Notes under the pieces: model-generated
What the model was told of the DNA's origin: nothing
The model's database searches: none
The model's input: the letters and a program-made list of their open reading frames with translations, nothing else
Assembly: GCA_002729125.1 (NCBI GenBank)
Contig: PBTQ01000073.1
Span: 1-43,999, forward strand
Source of the DNA: Acidimicrobiaceae bacterium
GTDB lineage: Bacteria; Actinomycetota; Acidimicrobiia; Acidimicrobiales; Aldehydirespiratoraceae
DNA length: 43,999 nucleotides
Direction of reading: 5' to 3'
Made by a program: the position numbers and the translations under genes
In this document: positions 8,192 to 18,972 of the stretch, in pieces
Position numbering within the stretch: the stretch's first letter is position 1
Layout of the letters: every line of letters starts with the position of its first letter

Positions 8192-8686
8192 TCAGCTCTC
8201 CGCTAGGCCCTTGATGCCTTCGACGGTGCGGGTCATGTTCGCAGCCCAGTCCTTGAGCCGGTTGGCGACGATGTCATCCTCGCGATCGGGTTGGGTTTTG
8301 ATCGCCGGGGTGAGCCCGGATGGACCAGGCCCTATCGTCGAGTGGAACCATAGGCGGGTGCGGTCGCCTTCGGCCGCAGCGGTGAACCACCACTGGGCGG
8401 CAGCACTCTCACCCTCGCCGGCCGACCACCCGAAAAGCCGGCCCTCCTCATAGCGATTGATGACGCACACGACCTCCCACGACCAACCGAGGTTGGGGTG
8501 ATGGTTGAAACCCCGGAACGTCGCGCCGAGCTCGGCACCGTTCGGGGCGTCCTCCCATTCGGCCTTCACCAGTTCGTTCTCGAAGCGAGCCGGAGTCATG
8601 GGATCGCTTACGAGCGCCCACACCCTCTCAGGTGGAGCGTCGATAAGGATCGACGAGGCCACCCCGGGGCTTTCGGCATACTTCAC
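8192..8686 (-). CDS. SRPBCC-fold (START/Bet v1-like) protein
   Basis: The 164-residue protein has the N-terminal strand-helix pattern of polyketide-cyclase/SRPBCC proteins: [20 protein letters not shown] at residues 10-30, then W-rich strands ([14 protein letters not shown]) and a long C-terminal helix ending [13 protein letters not shown]. Such proteins bind hydrophobic ligands in a deep cavity and need not be enzymes. Its GTG start overlaps the stop of the DsbA-like gene as GTGA, which implies translational coupling and fixes the start; longer frames upstream are inside that gene. It is the last gene of a long minus-strand run. Confidence 0.8.
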   Translation of the reverse strand: MKYAESPGVASSILIDAPPERVWALVSDPMTPARFENELVKAEWEDAPNGAELGATFRGFNHHPNLGWSWEVVCVINRYEEGRLFGWSAGEGESAAAQWWFTAAAEGDRTRLWFHSTIGPGPSGLTPAIKTQPDREDDIVANRLKDWAANMTRTVEGIKGLAES

Positions 8687-9429
8687 GATCGATCGCGATC
8701 CGCCGAACCGACGATCTCGAAACCGTCTTCGCCGAAGCCGACCTCGACACCACGGTTGATGCTGACCCAATCCCGGGCTTTGAGATACGCCGAAAAGGTC
8801 TGAGCGATCGCGATCTCATCGTGCTTTTGTTTGGGCTGCTGCAACTCGTAGAGCTGAGGGAACTCGACCCACGCCGTGACGGCGTTCCACAGTCGAATGG
8901 CGGCGTCGCCTGTGGGCGGATCGATCAGCACCGGGCCGAAGAGGCAGTGCTCACTTCCGTCGGCGCGCTGCATGTACATCGTCGGCACGCCGTAGCCGCC
9001 GGAGTCGATCACTTTCTGGTGCTCGGCGCGGACATCGTCGTGGGTGGTTTCGTCGGCGAGGGCCTGATCGACGAGGGCCGGATCTAGGCCGATCTCCTCA
9101 AGCAGGTGCCGGGCGACATCGGGCTGGTGTGGGCGGTGACCCTCCTCGTGCAATGCCCGACCGGCTTGCTTGTACCAGGCGTCGAGGTCATCCATCGAGG
9201 TGCGACGCAGCAGCGCACCGATCCGGAGCATGGACCAGCCGTAGCTCCATTCGCGTTCCCACGGATGCTTCTTGCCCTCGACCCGGTTGACCTCCTCAAG
9301 CGAAAAGAACCGCCAGTTGATTTCGATGCCGTTCTGTGTACGGACGTCGCGGATCCACTTGGATGTCTGGTACGCGTACGGGCACATGACGTCGAAGTGG
9401 AAATCGACGGAGGTGATCTCGGGCTGCAT
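8683..9429 (-). CDS. DsbA-family thioredoxin-like oxidoreductase (CPYA)
   Basis: The 248-residue cytoplasmic protein opens with a strand ending [10 protein letters not shown], placing one active-site Cys (Cys16) in a C-P-Y-A motif; the second Cys of CxxC is absent. A GVPTMYM cis-proline loop lies near residue 150, as in DsbA-like/2-hydroxychromene-2-carboxylate isomerase folds. The single-Cys arrangement resembles mycothiol-dependent oxidoreductases such as Mycobacterium Rv2466c (CPWC) or glutathione-type DsbA relatives, so a thiol-conjugating or nitroreductase-like role is more likely than disulfide formation. It overlaps the SRPBCC gene by 4 bp and follows gpmI after 54 bases on the same strand. 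Confidence 0.8.
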   Translation of the reverse strand: MQPEITSVDFHFDVMCPYAYQTSKWIRDVRTQNGIEINWRFFSLEEVNRVEGKKHPWEREWSYGWSMLRIGALLRRTSMDDLDAWYKQAGRALHEEGHRPHQPDVARHLLEEIGLDPALVDQALADETTHDDVRAEHQKVIDSGGYGVPTMYMQRADGSEHCLFGPVLIDPPTGDAAIRLWNAVTAWVEFPQLYELQQPKQKHDEIAIAQTFSAYLKARDWVSINRGVEVGFGEDGFEIVGSADRDRS

Positions 9430-9483
9430 GTCTCAAGTGCAGTCGCAGCGACCGAAGAGCGCAAGCCCGCTTCTGAAGAGTTG

Positions 9484-11121
<1,638 letters not shown>

Positions 11122-11131
11122 GCCTCCGAGG

Positions 11132-11215
11132 CTACGCTGTGATGGCGATGAGGGCGCCGGCGACGATCATCAGCCCGCCGACGAGGGCGATGACAAGGCC
11201 CCACAAAATTCCCAT
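11132..11215 (-). CDS. 27-residue hydrophobic membrane peptide
   Basis: An ATG at 11215 with AAGGGAG six bases upstream opens a 28-codon frame ending at TAG 11132, between the FAD oxidoreductase and gpmI. The product, starting MGILWGLVIALVGGLM, is a single uncharged transmembrane helix with no polar tail. The good ribosome site, in-frame stop just before gpmI and co-directional packing make translation credible. Its function is unknown. It may act as a small membrane subunit or simply couple translation to gpmI. It is too short for ordinary gene callers. Confidence 0.6.
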   Translation of the reverse strand: MGILWGLVIALVGGLMIVAGALIAITA

Positions 11216-11236
11216 GCACGCTCCCTTTCCGATGGG

Positions 11237-12469
11237 TCAGATCACGGCCGCCTCGGTGAATGGTCGGCCGGCGATGACGCGCTCGACCCCCAGGGGGGTC
11301 AGATCGATCGACCGGAACGCTCCATAGCTGATCCACTCGGCGACACCACGCCCCATCGCAGCCGCCTGTTGAAGCCCATGTCCGGAGAAGCCGTTCATGA
11401 AGACGAAACCATCGACTTCGGGGTGGGGTCCGACGACGGCGTTTTGGTCGAGGGTGTTGTAGGCGTAGTGGCCCGCCCAGCGGCTCATCACCTTGATGCG
11501 TTCGAACGCCGGGATCCGGTGTGCGAGCACCGGCCACACCTTGCTCTCCCACAGATCGGCGTCCATGGTCAGGTCGTCCGGCTCGACGGCGTGGTCAATG
11601 TCAGGCCCGCAGCCGGCCAGGTACGCGTCGCCGTCGCTGCGCACGTGTACCCCTGACGGGTCGATGGTGAGGGGGAGTGGTTGATCGAGTGGTTCGGCCG
11701 CTCGGAAGACGAAGCTGAAACGCTTGCGCGGTTCGATGGGGAGTTCGAGGCCGGCCATGCGGGCCACCCGTGCTGCTCTGGGCCCGGCGGCGTTCACCAC
11801 GGTTCCGCAGGAGACGGACGCACCGGAGTCGAGGGTGACGCCGACTACCCGTCCATCTCGCCGGTCGATGCCGGTGACAGTGGCCCGGTGGTAGGTGACC
11901 CCGTTGCGCCGGGCATGGGTGCGGAAGGTGTCGAACATCGTGCCGCCGTCGAAGTACCCCTCGTCGACCGGGTTGTGGCTACCGCTGACGATGTCGTCGA
12001 GGTTGTAGAACGGGAACGACGCAGCGAGTTCGTCGCGATCCAGGATCCGGGTCGCTGCGCCCCAGGACGCCTGAACTTGCTGGTTTGTCTCGAGAACGCG
12101 AGCAAACGCCGGGTCAGCGGCGAGATAAAGGTAGCCGAAGTAGTTGGTGGCGATCTCCGGGACATCTGCGTTGTCGAACCACGACGGGAACGTGCGGATG
12201 AACTCCGCCGTAAACTGGCTGATCCGGATGTTGACCTCGTTTGAGAACTGCTGTCGAACACAGCTGTTGGTCGCCGACGTCGAGCTGTGCTCATAGGACG
12301 GGTCGCGTTCGACGACAAGGACGGAGCCATCGAATCCGGGTTCTCTCGACAGCCACCAGGCCGTCGACGAGCCCATCATCGCTCCGCCCACGATGACGAC
12401 GTCGTAGTGCTCGTTCAGTTCTGCCATGGAGAGAATCTTTCGTTCACGCTGCGGTGGGTAGCTCATCAT
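11237..12469 (-). CDS. FAD-dependent amine/amino-acid oxidase (DAO family)
   Basis: The 410-residue protein starts its flavin fold with YDVVIVGGAMMGSSTAWWL (Rossmann G-x-G-x-x-G variant), followed by VLVVERD, the ribose-binding acidic end of strand 2. VVNAAGPRAARVARMAGLELP in the middle and NGFSGHGLQQAAAMGRGVAEW near the C-terminus are hallmarks of the glycine/sarcosine/dimethylglycine oxidase group. It should oxidise a secondary or primary amine at a glycine-type carbon. It is 15 bases downstream of hydantoinase B, suggesting it handles the amino acid released by that enzyme. ATG 12469 is used; ATG 12427, closer to the fold, is an equally good start and no ribosome site decides. Confidence 0.85.
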   Translation of the reverse strand: MMSYPPQRERKILSMAELNEHYDVVIVGGAMMGSSTAWWLSREPGFDGSVLVVERDPSYEHSSTSATNSCVRQQFSNEVNIRISQFTAEFIRTFPSWFDNADVPEIATNYFGYLYLAADPAFARVLETNQQVQASWGAATRILDRDELAASFPFYNLDDIVSGSHNPVDEGYFDGGTMFDTFRTHARRNGVTYHRATVTGIDRRDGRVVGVTLDSGASVSCGTVVNAAGPRAARVARMAGLELPIEPRKRFSFVFRAAEPLDQPLPLTIDPSGVHVRSDGDAYLAGCGPDIDHAVEPDDLTMDADLWESKVWPVLAHRIPAFERIKVMSRWAGHYAYNTLDQNAVVGPHPEVDGFVFMNGFSGHGLQQAAAMGRGVAEWISYGAFRSIDLTPLGVERVIAGRPFTEAAVI

Positions 12470-12484
12470 GGGTTGGCGTCGACG

Positions 12485-14110
12485 TCACCGGATGTAGCCC
12501 TGACGACGGTCGTTCTCCTGGGCTTCCGGGTCGCGTTCGGCCGGGTCGCCGAACCCGCCACCCCCGGGGAGCTCCATGATCAGTCGGCTCCCGGCGGGCA
12601 CCGTCTCCACCCCTTTGGTGGGAAACGGCGTGCCGTCGCTCAGATAGACCCGTCCGGGTTCGCCGTCTTGGCCGCCGTCTCGCCCGCGAGCGGGATTGGT
12701 GACGCGGTCGAACATGGCCGAGAACTCGAACTGATACCCGTCGGTCGGCCCTACTTCGAGGATCTGACCCATCCCTCCTCGCTGACGGCCTGCGCCTCCG
12801 GAGTTTTCGCGAATCTCCTTGCGCCAGATAATGATCGGGCCGACCTGTTCGGTGGCTTCGGCCGACATCGTCCGCACCCCGGACGGGAACGCCGTGGCGG
12901 TCAGCCCGTCGAGGGAGGGTCGGGCTCCTGAGCCGCCGCTGTTGAACATCAGCAATTCGATGGGTGGCTTCGGATCATCGGGTGATGCCTGCCGGGCACT
13001 GGCCTGGAAATTCCAGAGCGCGCCGGCCCCTTCAGCGGGGACGATCTCTGGCAAGGCGTGGGCGATGGCACCCAAGGTGAGGTCGGTGACGAAGTGGCCG
13101 ATCACGTGGCGAACCGAGACCGGATCGGGGTGCTCGGCGTTGAGGATCACACCCTTCGGGGCGCTGACGGTGAACGGTGCGAGCGACGCAAAGTTGTTGG
13201 GCAGTTCCGGCGCAAGCGCAACGAGCATTGCGTAGGTGAAGTACGCCTCCGCATAGCCGAGTGGCACATTGATCCCGTAGCGGCTGATCGGCGATGTCCC
13301 GGTGAAGTCGGCGTGCATGCCATCGTCCGTAACGGTGAGGGTGACGGCCAGGGTGAGCGGGAGGTCGTAGCCGTCGACCACCATCGTGTTCGTGGAGGTG
13401 CCCATGGGGACATGAGCCAGGGCGGCCATCGTGGCCGAGTGGGTGCGAGCGAACACGAAGGTGGCGAGATCGTCGAGATCGTCGAGTTCGAACTCCTCGA
13501 GCATCGACAGAAGTCGTCGACGGCCCGTCTCGTTGCATGCCGCGAGGCCGTGGATGTCGCCGATGACCTGATCGGACTCGCGGACGTTCCAGCGCACCAT
13601 GGTGACAAGGTCGTCGTTGAGTTCGCCTCGCTCGACCCACTTCAGGATCGGGATGCGCATACCCTCCTCGTAGACCTCGCGGGCCTCGGGGCCGTAGCCG
13701 CGACCACCGACGTCGACGACGTGAGCGGTCGATGCGAAGAAGCCGACGAGCGACGAGCTGTCTCCGGGGTCGCGGAAGACCGGGGTGGCGACGGTGATGT
13801 CGTGGAGGTGGCCGGTGCCCTTCCAGGGATCGTTCGTGATGTAGACGTCGCCCGGGTAGATCCGCTCCGGGCCGATGTCGTCGATGAAGTGACCGACGGC
13901 GGCGGCCATCGTGTTGACGTGCCCGGGCGTACCGGTGACCGCCTGGGCGATCATCCGGCCTTCCGTATCGAAGACGCCTGCCGAGAGGTCGCCGGCCTCG
14001 CGGACCGATGTTGAGAAGGCGGTGCGCACGAGGGTGAGCGCTTGTTCCTCGACGATCGAGATGAGGCGATTCCACATCACCTGGTTGTGCAGCTCGCGTG
14101 CGGCGTTCAT
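12485..14110 (-). CDS. hyuB: hydantoinase/oxoprolinase B subunit
   Basis: This 541-residue protein is the beta subunit of ATP-dependent N-methylhydantoinase/5-oxoprolinase/acetone carboxylase-type enzymes. It opens with the typical NQVMWNRLISIVEEQALTLVRTAFS, followed by DLSAGVFDTEGRMIAQA and GHVNTM. ITNDPWKGTGHLHD (about residues 90-103) is the family's metal-site region, and GGSGARPSLDGLTA and the C-terminal LPGGGGFGDPAERDP are also characteristic. It overlaps hyuA by 4 bp (ATGA), so the two subunits are translationally coupled. The partner oxidase suggests the substrate yields a glycine derivative. Confidence 0.92.
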   Translation of the reverse strand: MNAARELHNQVMWNRLISIVEEQALTLVRTAFSTSVREAGDLSAGVFDTEGRMIAQAVTGTPGHVNTMAAAVGHFIDDIGPERIYPGDVYITNDPWKGTGHLHDITVATPVFRDPGDSSSLVGFFASTAHVVDVGGRGYGPEAREVYEEGMRIPILKWVERGELNDDLVTMVRWNVRESDQVIGDIHGLAACNETGRRRLLSMLEEFELDDLDDLATFVFARTHSATMAALAHVPMGTSTNTMVVDGYDLPLTLAVTLTVTDDGMHADFTGTSPISRYGINVPLGYAEAYFTYAMLVALAPELPNNFASLAPFTVSAPKGVILNAEHPDPVSVRHVIGHFVTDLTLGAIAHALPEIVPAEGAGALWNFQASARQASPDDPKPPIELLMFNSGGSGARPSLDGLTATAFPSGVRTMSAEATEQVGPIIIWRKEIRENSGGAGRQRGGMGQILEVGPTDGYQFEFSAMFDRVTNPARGRDGGQDGEPGRVYLSDGTPFPTKGVETVPAGSRLIMELPGGGGFGDPAERDPEAQENDRRQGYIR

Positions 14111-16200
14111 GCGTCAACCCCCTGGGATCTGGTGACAGCCCGGTGGATGAGCACGGTGCCGTCTTCCTGCATGGTCGCCGCATGGTGGGAGGCGAGCACG
14201 GTGGTGGTCTGTTCCTCGACGATCACCGCCGGTCCTCGGACTTGGTCGCCTGCGGCAAGCGAGGTGCGTTCGACAACGGCGGCATCGGCGTCGACGCCGC
14301 TAATCGGGTCGTACATCGGTCGGTGGTTTGGTGCCGTGGCCTCGGTGCCGTTCGTCGACAACTCGACCGGTGTCGGCGCATCGACCACCGACGCAACCCG
14401 CACCGACCAGCTGACCGCTTCGATGGCCAGGTCGTCGATCGCTCGGCCAAAGAATTCCTCGTAGGCCTTCGTGAATTCGGCACCGAGGAGTTCAGCGACC
14501 ATGTGGTCGAAGGAGGCATCGCCGAGCTGGACCGGGATCTCCCAGCCCTGACCCTTGTACCGCATCGCGACCTGTCGCTCGACGGTGACGTCGGCGTCCG
14601 TTCCCTCCCGGACGAACGCCATTGCTTCTTCGGTGAGTTCGGCGAGGACCCGGTTGGCACCTTCGACGTCGAAGTCGACGGTCGATGTGTAGAAGCTCCG
14701 CACCGCCTCGTACGCAAACGGTGCCCGTAGGAAACCGACGGCCGAACCGACGCTCGCGTCGGGCGGCACGATCAATTCATCGAGGCCGAGTTTGTCGAGT
14801 AGGCGACCGGCGTGGAGCGGTCCGCCGCCACCGAAGGCGATCATCGAGTAGCCGGTGAGGTCTTTGCCGTTCTCGACGGCGTGCACCCGGGCGGCGTTGG
14901 TCATGTTCTCGTCGACCACCTCGGCCACACCGCGGGCAGCATCAGCGGCCGACAGGTCGAGTCGGTCGCCGACCGAACGCCTCAGCGCCTCAGCGGCAAG
15001 GGTGGGGGAGAGGTCGATGTCCTTTGTTCCGAACGTGTCGGGGTGAAGCCGACCGAGCTGCACATTGGCGTCGGTGACCGTTGCGTCGAGCCCACCGCGC
15101 CCGTAGGACGCCGGCCCGGGCTCACTGCCGGCCGAATGGGGACCAATGCGGATCTGGCCGAGCGAATCGACCGAAGCGATCGAACCCCCACCTGCGCCGA
15201 TCTCGATCATTTCGATCACCGGGATCGAGATCGGCATGCCCGAGCCTTTCTTGAAGCGGGCGGTGCGGTCAACCTCGAAGGTCTTGGCGGTTGCCGGTGT
15301 GAAGTCCTCGATCAGGGCAATCTTCGCGGTGGTGCCCCCCATGTCGTAGGAGAGCACGCGGTTGCGGCCGTAGCGGGCGGCGAGGTCGGCGGCGAAGATG
15401 GCGCCGCCGGCCGGTCCCGACTCCACGAGCCGGACAGGGAACGCGGCGGCCGATTCGACCGACATCAGTCCGCCACCGGAGTGGATCAGATAGAGCGGAC
15501 ACGTGGCGCTTCGATCGGCAAGTTCGTCTCGCAGACGGATGAGGTAGCTGGCCATCAGCGGTTGGACGTAGGCGTTGGCGCAGACCGTGTTGAAGCGCTC
15601 GTATTCGCGCATCTGGGGCGAGACCTCGCTCGAGATCGACACGGCAATGTCGGGGAGCTCGGCGAGCAGGAGTTCTCGGAACCGGAGTTCGTTCGTCGGG
15701 TTGACGTAGGAGTGGATGAAGCCGACAGCGACCGACTGGTAGCCCTCCGTGGCGATGTGTTCGATGAGCGAGCGGGCATCGTTCTCATCGAACGGCATGA
15801 GGATCTCGCCTCGTGCGTTCAGCCGTTCGCTGATGACGTGGCGGTCGGCCCGCTGGATGAGCGGGGTCGGCAGGACGATGTTGAGGTCGTACTGCTCGAA
15901 TCGGCTCTCGGTGCGGGTTTCGATCACATCGCGGAACCCTTCGGTCGTGACGAGAGCGGTCTTGGCGCCGCGCCGTTCGATGAGGGCGTTCGTGGCGAGC
16001 GTCGTTCCGTGGATGATCTGGGTGGTGTCGCGCAGGTCGATGTTCTCCTGCGCAGCGATACGACCGATGCCGTCAAGGATCCCGACTTCGGGGGCGTCGT
16101 GGGTGGTGAGCACCTTGGTCGACGAGTAACTGCCGTTGGCCAACTCGATCACGATGTCGGTGAAGGTGCCGCCCACGTCGGCACCGATGCGGATACTCAT
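14107..16200 (-). CDS. hyuA: hydantoinase/oxoprolinase A subunit
   Basis: This 697-residue ATP-dependent subunit opens cyclic amides such as hydantoins or 5-oxoproline. IGADVGGTFTDIVIE at residues 4-18 is the phosphate-1 loop of the actin/hexokinase-like fold. IIHGTTLATNALIERRGAKTALVTT (about 63-87), SYDMGGTTAKIALI (about 284) and MIAFGGGGPLHAGRL (about 456) are the other conserved nucleotide-binding blocks. The length is normal. It starts one base after the ArsR gene stops, so regulator and enzyme share one mRNA. Hydantoin, N-methylhydantoin and oxoproline cannot be separated from sequence alone. Confidence 0.92.
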   Translation of the reverse strand: MSIRIGADVGGTFTDIVIELANGSYSSTKVLTTHDAPEVGILDGIGRIAAQENIDLRDTTQIIHGTTLATNALIERRGAKTALVTTEGFRDVIETRTESRFEQYDLNIVLPTPLIQRADRHVISERLNARGEILMPFDENDARSLIEHIATEGYQSVAVGFIHSYVNPTNELRFRELLLAELPDIAVSISSEVSPQMREYERFNTVCANAYVQPLMASYLIRLRDELADRSATCPLYLIHSGGGLMSVESAAAFPVRLVESGPAGGAIFAADLAARYGRNRVLSYDMGGTTAKIALIEDFTPATAKTFEVDRTARFKKGSGMPISIPVIEMIEIGAGGGSIASVDSLGQIRIGPHSAGSEPGPASYGRGGLDATVTDANVQLGRLHPDTFGTKDIDLSPTLAAEALRRSVGDRLDLSAADAARGVAEVVDENMTNAARVHAVENGKDLTGYSMIAFGGGGPLHAGRLLDKLGLDELIVPPDASVGSAVGFLRAPFAYEAVRSFYTSTVDFDVEGANRVLAELTEEAMAFVREGTDADVTVERQVAMRYKGQGWEIPVQLGDASFDHMVAELLGAEFTKAYEEFFGRAIDDLAIEAVSWSVRVASVVDAPTPVELSTNGTEATAPNHRPMYDPISGVDADAAVVERTSLAAGDQVRGPAVIVEEQTTTVLASHHAATMQEDGTVLIHRAVTRSQGVDA

Positions 16201-16201
16201 T

Positions 16202-16537
16202 TCAGATCTCCCGCATTTGCTCGGCGACCGCAGTGAGAGCGTCTTCGTTGCGTCGGTAATAGGTCCAGCCTTTGCGGCGGGTGGCGATTACGAGGCCGGC
16301 GTCGACGAGGACTTTCAGGTGCCGACTTCCGGTGGGCTGGCTCACGCCCAACTTCTCGACGACGAAAAGGTTGCAGGCCCCTTCGGTGACCGGGTCGCCG
16401 TGTTCCTGGGGCGGGAAGTTCGCCTCCACGTCCTTGAGCCAATCGAGGATCTTCAGGCGCTTGTCGCTGGCGAGCGCTTTGAGGGCGACTTCAAGATCGC
16501 CTTCGGTCTCGGCGGTCGTCGTCTCGGTCACGGTCAT
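16202..16537 (-). CDS. ArsR-family transcriptional regulator
   Basis: The 111-residue winged-helix protein begins with an acidic tail, then ALKALASDKRLKILDWL, and has recognition helix VSQPTGSRHLKVLVDAGLVIATRRKGWTYYR in the usual ArsR order. There is no obvious CxC metal-sensing motif; Cys is present only near residue 54 (EGACNLF), so it more likely senses a metabolite. As first gene before hyuA (1-base gap), with a perfect palindrome 3 bases upstream of its start, it is probably an autoregulated repressor of the hydantoinase operon. ATG 16537 lacks a Shine-Dalgarno sequence, so the mRNA is probably leaderless or nearly so. Confidence 0.88.
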   Translation of the reverse strand: MTVTETTTAETEGDLEVALKALASDKRLKILDWLKDVEANFPPQEHGDPVTEGACNLFVVEKLGVSQPTGSRHLKVLVDAGLVIATRRKGWTYYRRNEDALTAVAEQMREI

Positions 16538-16539
16538 AG

Positions 16540-16563
16540 CGACATAGCAAACACGCTATGTCG
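16540..16563. promoter_or_regulatory. putative ArsR operator, perfect 9-bp palindrome
   Basis: CGACATAGC and GCTATGTCG are exact reverse complements around AAACAC. The site starts 3 bases before the regulator's ATG and would cover the -10 region; TAGCGT (TANNNT) runs out of one arm on the minus strand. This is the expected arrangement for autorepression by a dimeric ArsR protein. The divergent MMPL gene begins about 170 bases away and might also be affected. Confidence 0.65.
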
Positions 16564-16731
16564 ACATGCCGCAACCAGAGAGAGCCGACTGTCCGCTTCT
16601 CGGTCAGGGTGACCGAATTCACGGCCTCGATGGCGGCGATCTCGCCGGCCGCACGTAGCGTCAAATCCATCACTTCGGGGCATTGCGCCGCCGAAACATC
16701 ACCAGAACATCCTTCTCCGAGGAGTTCCCCC

Positions 16732-18924
16732 ATGTCCACTGCGTTGTACCGACTGGGCCGGTTCGCCGCACGGCGTCCTTGGCTTGTCATCGGCTCATGG
16801 TTTCTGTTGGCCGCGACCGTGGTCGTCGCCAATTCCGCGGTTGGCCGCGACTTTGAAGACGCGTTCACCGTTCCGGGTCAGGACAGCGATGATGCGCTCG
16901 TCTTGCTTGAAGCGGCCCAGCTCGATGTCGCCGGTGTCAGCGCACAGCTCGTGATTGCGTCGGTTGCCCCCGGCGAATCCATCACCGATGACCTCGCTCA
17001 GATCGACCAGATTCGAGCCAAGTTTGCCGACCTTGACGATGTCGTCGCCGTGGCCAACCCCCAGATCTCGGCCGATGGCACGGCGGCGCTTGTCCGCGTC
17101 CAGTACCCGTCGAGCGACGAGATGAACGCCGTCGTCCTCGAGGATCTCAAGGAACTGCGTTCCGAACTTGACGAGGCCAACGGGCTTCGAGTCGAAGCCG
17201 ACGGTGAACTCTTTTTCGTGTTCGAGGAAGCCCAGACAGGTACCGGCGAAATGATCGGCATTGTCGCCGCCATCGTCATCTTGCTGATCGCCTTCGGCTC
17301 GGTGATCGCCATGGGTCTACCGATTGGTACCGCCTTGTTTGGTCTTGCGTTGGGCACGAGTGCCCTCGGGCTCGTCAACTATCTGATTGACATCCCGTCG
17401 TGGGCGCCGCAGATGGTGGCGATGGTCGGCATTGGTGTCGGTATCGACTACGCCCTTTTCCTCGTCACCCGCCATCGCGAGTACCTCGCTCAACGCATGA
17501 CGGTGCAGGAATCCGTGGGGCGCGCCACCGCCACTGCCGGTCAGGCCGTGATCTTCGCCGGTGGCACGGTCATGATTGCGATCCTCGGTCTCGCCGTCGC
17601 CGGCGTGCCGTTCCTGACCGCCGCTGGCGTCGCGACCTCGTTGGTCGTGCTCGTCATGGTCACCGCCGCCATCACCTTGCTTCCCGCCTTCCTGGGCCTC
17701 GCCGGTCCTCGGGTTAACGGCATCCGCTCGAGTCGTCGCCGCGAGATCAATCCGACTGTTTCCCCTCGCTGGGAGGCCTGGGGTCGGCATGTATCGCGTC
17801 ACGCGTGGAAGTACGCCGTCGGTGTCACGGCACTGCTCATCGCCCTCACCACGCCGGTGCTCGCCCTCGAGTTGGGCTTCCCCGATAACGGCAATCTCGG
17901 CGAAGAACGCACTGAACGCCAGGCGTTCGACCTCACCACCGAGGCGTTCGGCGCAGGCTTCACCGGCCCGCTGATGATTGCGCTTGACCCGGCTGGAGAT
18001 CCAGCGCTGGTCGGCGAACTCGCCGAGGCCGTGCAGGCCGACGAGAACATCGCTTTCGTGCAACCGGCGCCGCCCACCGAAGGCACCGATATCACCGTCC
18101 TCTTCGCGTTCCCTGCCACCTCGCCGCAGTCGCCCGAGACCTACGACACGGTGCAGCGCATCCGCACCGACGTGTTTCCACCAGTCTTCGAGGGCACGGA
18201 GGCCGTCGCCCACGTCGGCGGGCAGACCGCCTCGTTCGGCGACGTCGGGAACCAGGTCTCATCACGGCTGCCGTGGTTCATCACCTCAGTGATCGTGTTG
18301 TCGTTCTTCCTGCTCACCGGTGTCTTCCGCTCGCCGGTCATGGCGCTCAAGGCCGCAATCCTCAATCTGTTGTCGATCGGCGCCGCCTACGGCGTGCTCG
18401 TCGCCGTCTTCCAGTGGGGATGGGGCAACGAGCTCGTCGGTGTTTCTGAGCCGATCCCGATCGTGGCCTTCATGCCGATGTTCATGTTCGCCATCCTCTT
18501 TGGCCTGTCGATGGACTACGAGGTGTTCCTGCTCAGCCGTATTCGCGAGGAGTTCCTCGCCACGGGCGACAGCGATCAGTCGGTGATTCGCGGCCTCGCA
18601 TCGACTGCCCGGGTCATCACCTCGGCTGCGCTGATCATGATTTCGGTGTTCGGCGGCTTCATCCTCGGCGACGATCCGTTCATCAAGATGTTCGGTCTCG
18701 GCTTGGCGACGGCGATCTTCGTCGATGCCACCATCGTTCGTATCGTTCTCGTTCCGGCAACGATGAAGCTGCTGGGTGACAACAACTGGTGGATCCCGGC
18801 CTGGCTTGACCGCCTGATCCCTCACATCGACATCGAGGGCGACTCGGCGCTGCCATCGCCCGAGTTCGAACCGGTCGACTGCGGTGGAGAAGCCCCGATC
18901 GCTGAAGAGCCCGTTCTCGTCTGA
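16732..18924 (+). CDS. MMPL/RND-family transporter
   Basis: The 730-residue protein has the classic arrangement of one N-terminal helix (WLVIGSWFLLAATVVVA), an extracytoplasmic domain, a helix bundle, a second external domain and a second bundle. MVGIGVGIDYALFLVTRHRE (about residues 225-245) and FGLSMDYEVFLLSRIREEF (about 590) are the paired conserved segments whose Asp residues carry protons in MmpL and RND pumps. ATG 16732 has GAGGAG six bases upstream. Such pumps export lipids or hydrophobic compounds. It is divergent from the ArsR gene and followed by the TauD-type gene, which may share its transcript. Confidence 0.93.
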   Translation: MSTALYRLGRFAARRPWLVIGSWFLLAATVVVANSAVGRDFEDAFTVPGQDSDDALVLLEAAQLDVAGVSAQLVIASVAPGESITDDLAQIDQIRAKFADLDDVVAVANPQISADGTAALVRVQYPSSDEMNAVVLEDLKELRSELDEANGLRVEADGELFFVFEEAQTGTGEMIGIVAAIVILLIAFGSVIAMGLPIGTALFGLALGTSALGLVNYLIDIPSWAPQMVAMVGIGVGIDYALFLVTRHREYLAQRMTVQESVGRATATAGQAVIFAGGTVMIAILGLAVAGVPFLTAAGVATSLVVLVMVTAAITLLPAFLGLAGPRVNGIRSSRRREINPTVSPRWEAWGRHVSRHAWKYAVGVTALLIALTTPVLALELGFPDNGNLGEERTERQAFDLTTEAFGAGFTGPLMIALDPAGDPALVGELAEAVQADENIAFVQPAPPTEGTDITVLFAFPATSPQSPETYDTVQRIRTDVFPPVFEGTEAVAHVGGQTASFGDVGNQVSSRLPWFITSVIVLSFFLLTGVFRSPVMALKAAILNLLSIGAAYGVLVAVFQWGWGNELVGVSEPIPIVAFMPMFMFAILFGLSMDYEVFLLSRIREEFLATGDSDQSVIRGLASTARVITSAALIMISVFGGFILGDDPFIKMFGLGLATAIFVDATIVRIVLVPATMKLLGDNNWWIPAWLDRLIPHIDIEGDSALPSPEFEPVDCGGEAPIAEEPVLV

Positions 18925-18972
18925 GCAACGGGGCTTGAAGCCTCAGCAGGGGCCCGCCACTGCGGTGTCGCC

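Noticed and set aside
14812-16236. 474-codon plus-strand open frame, and a similar 318-codon one at 13058-14014
   Set aside because: Both are antisense shadows of the hydantoinase genes, with no motif or ribosome site.
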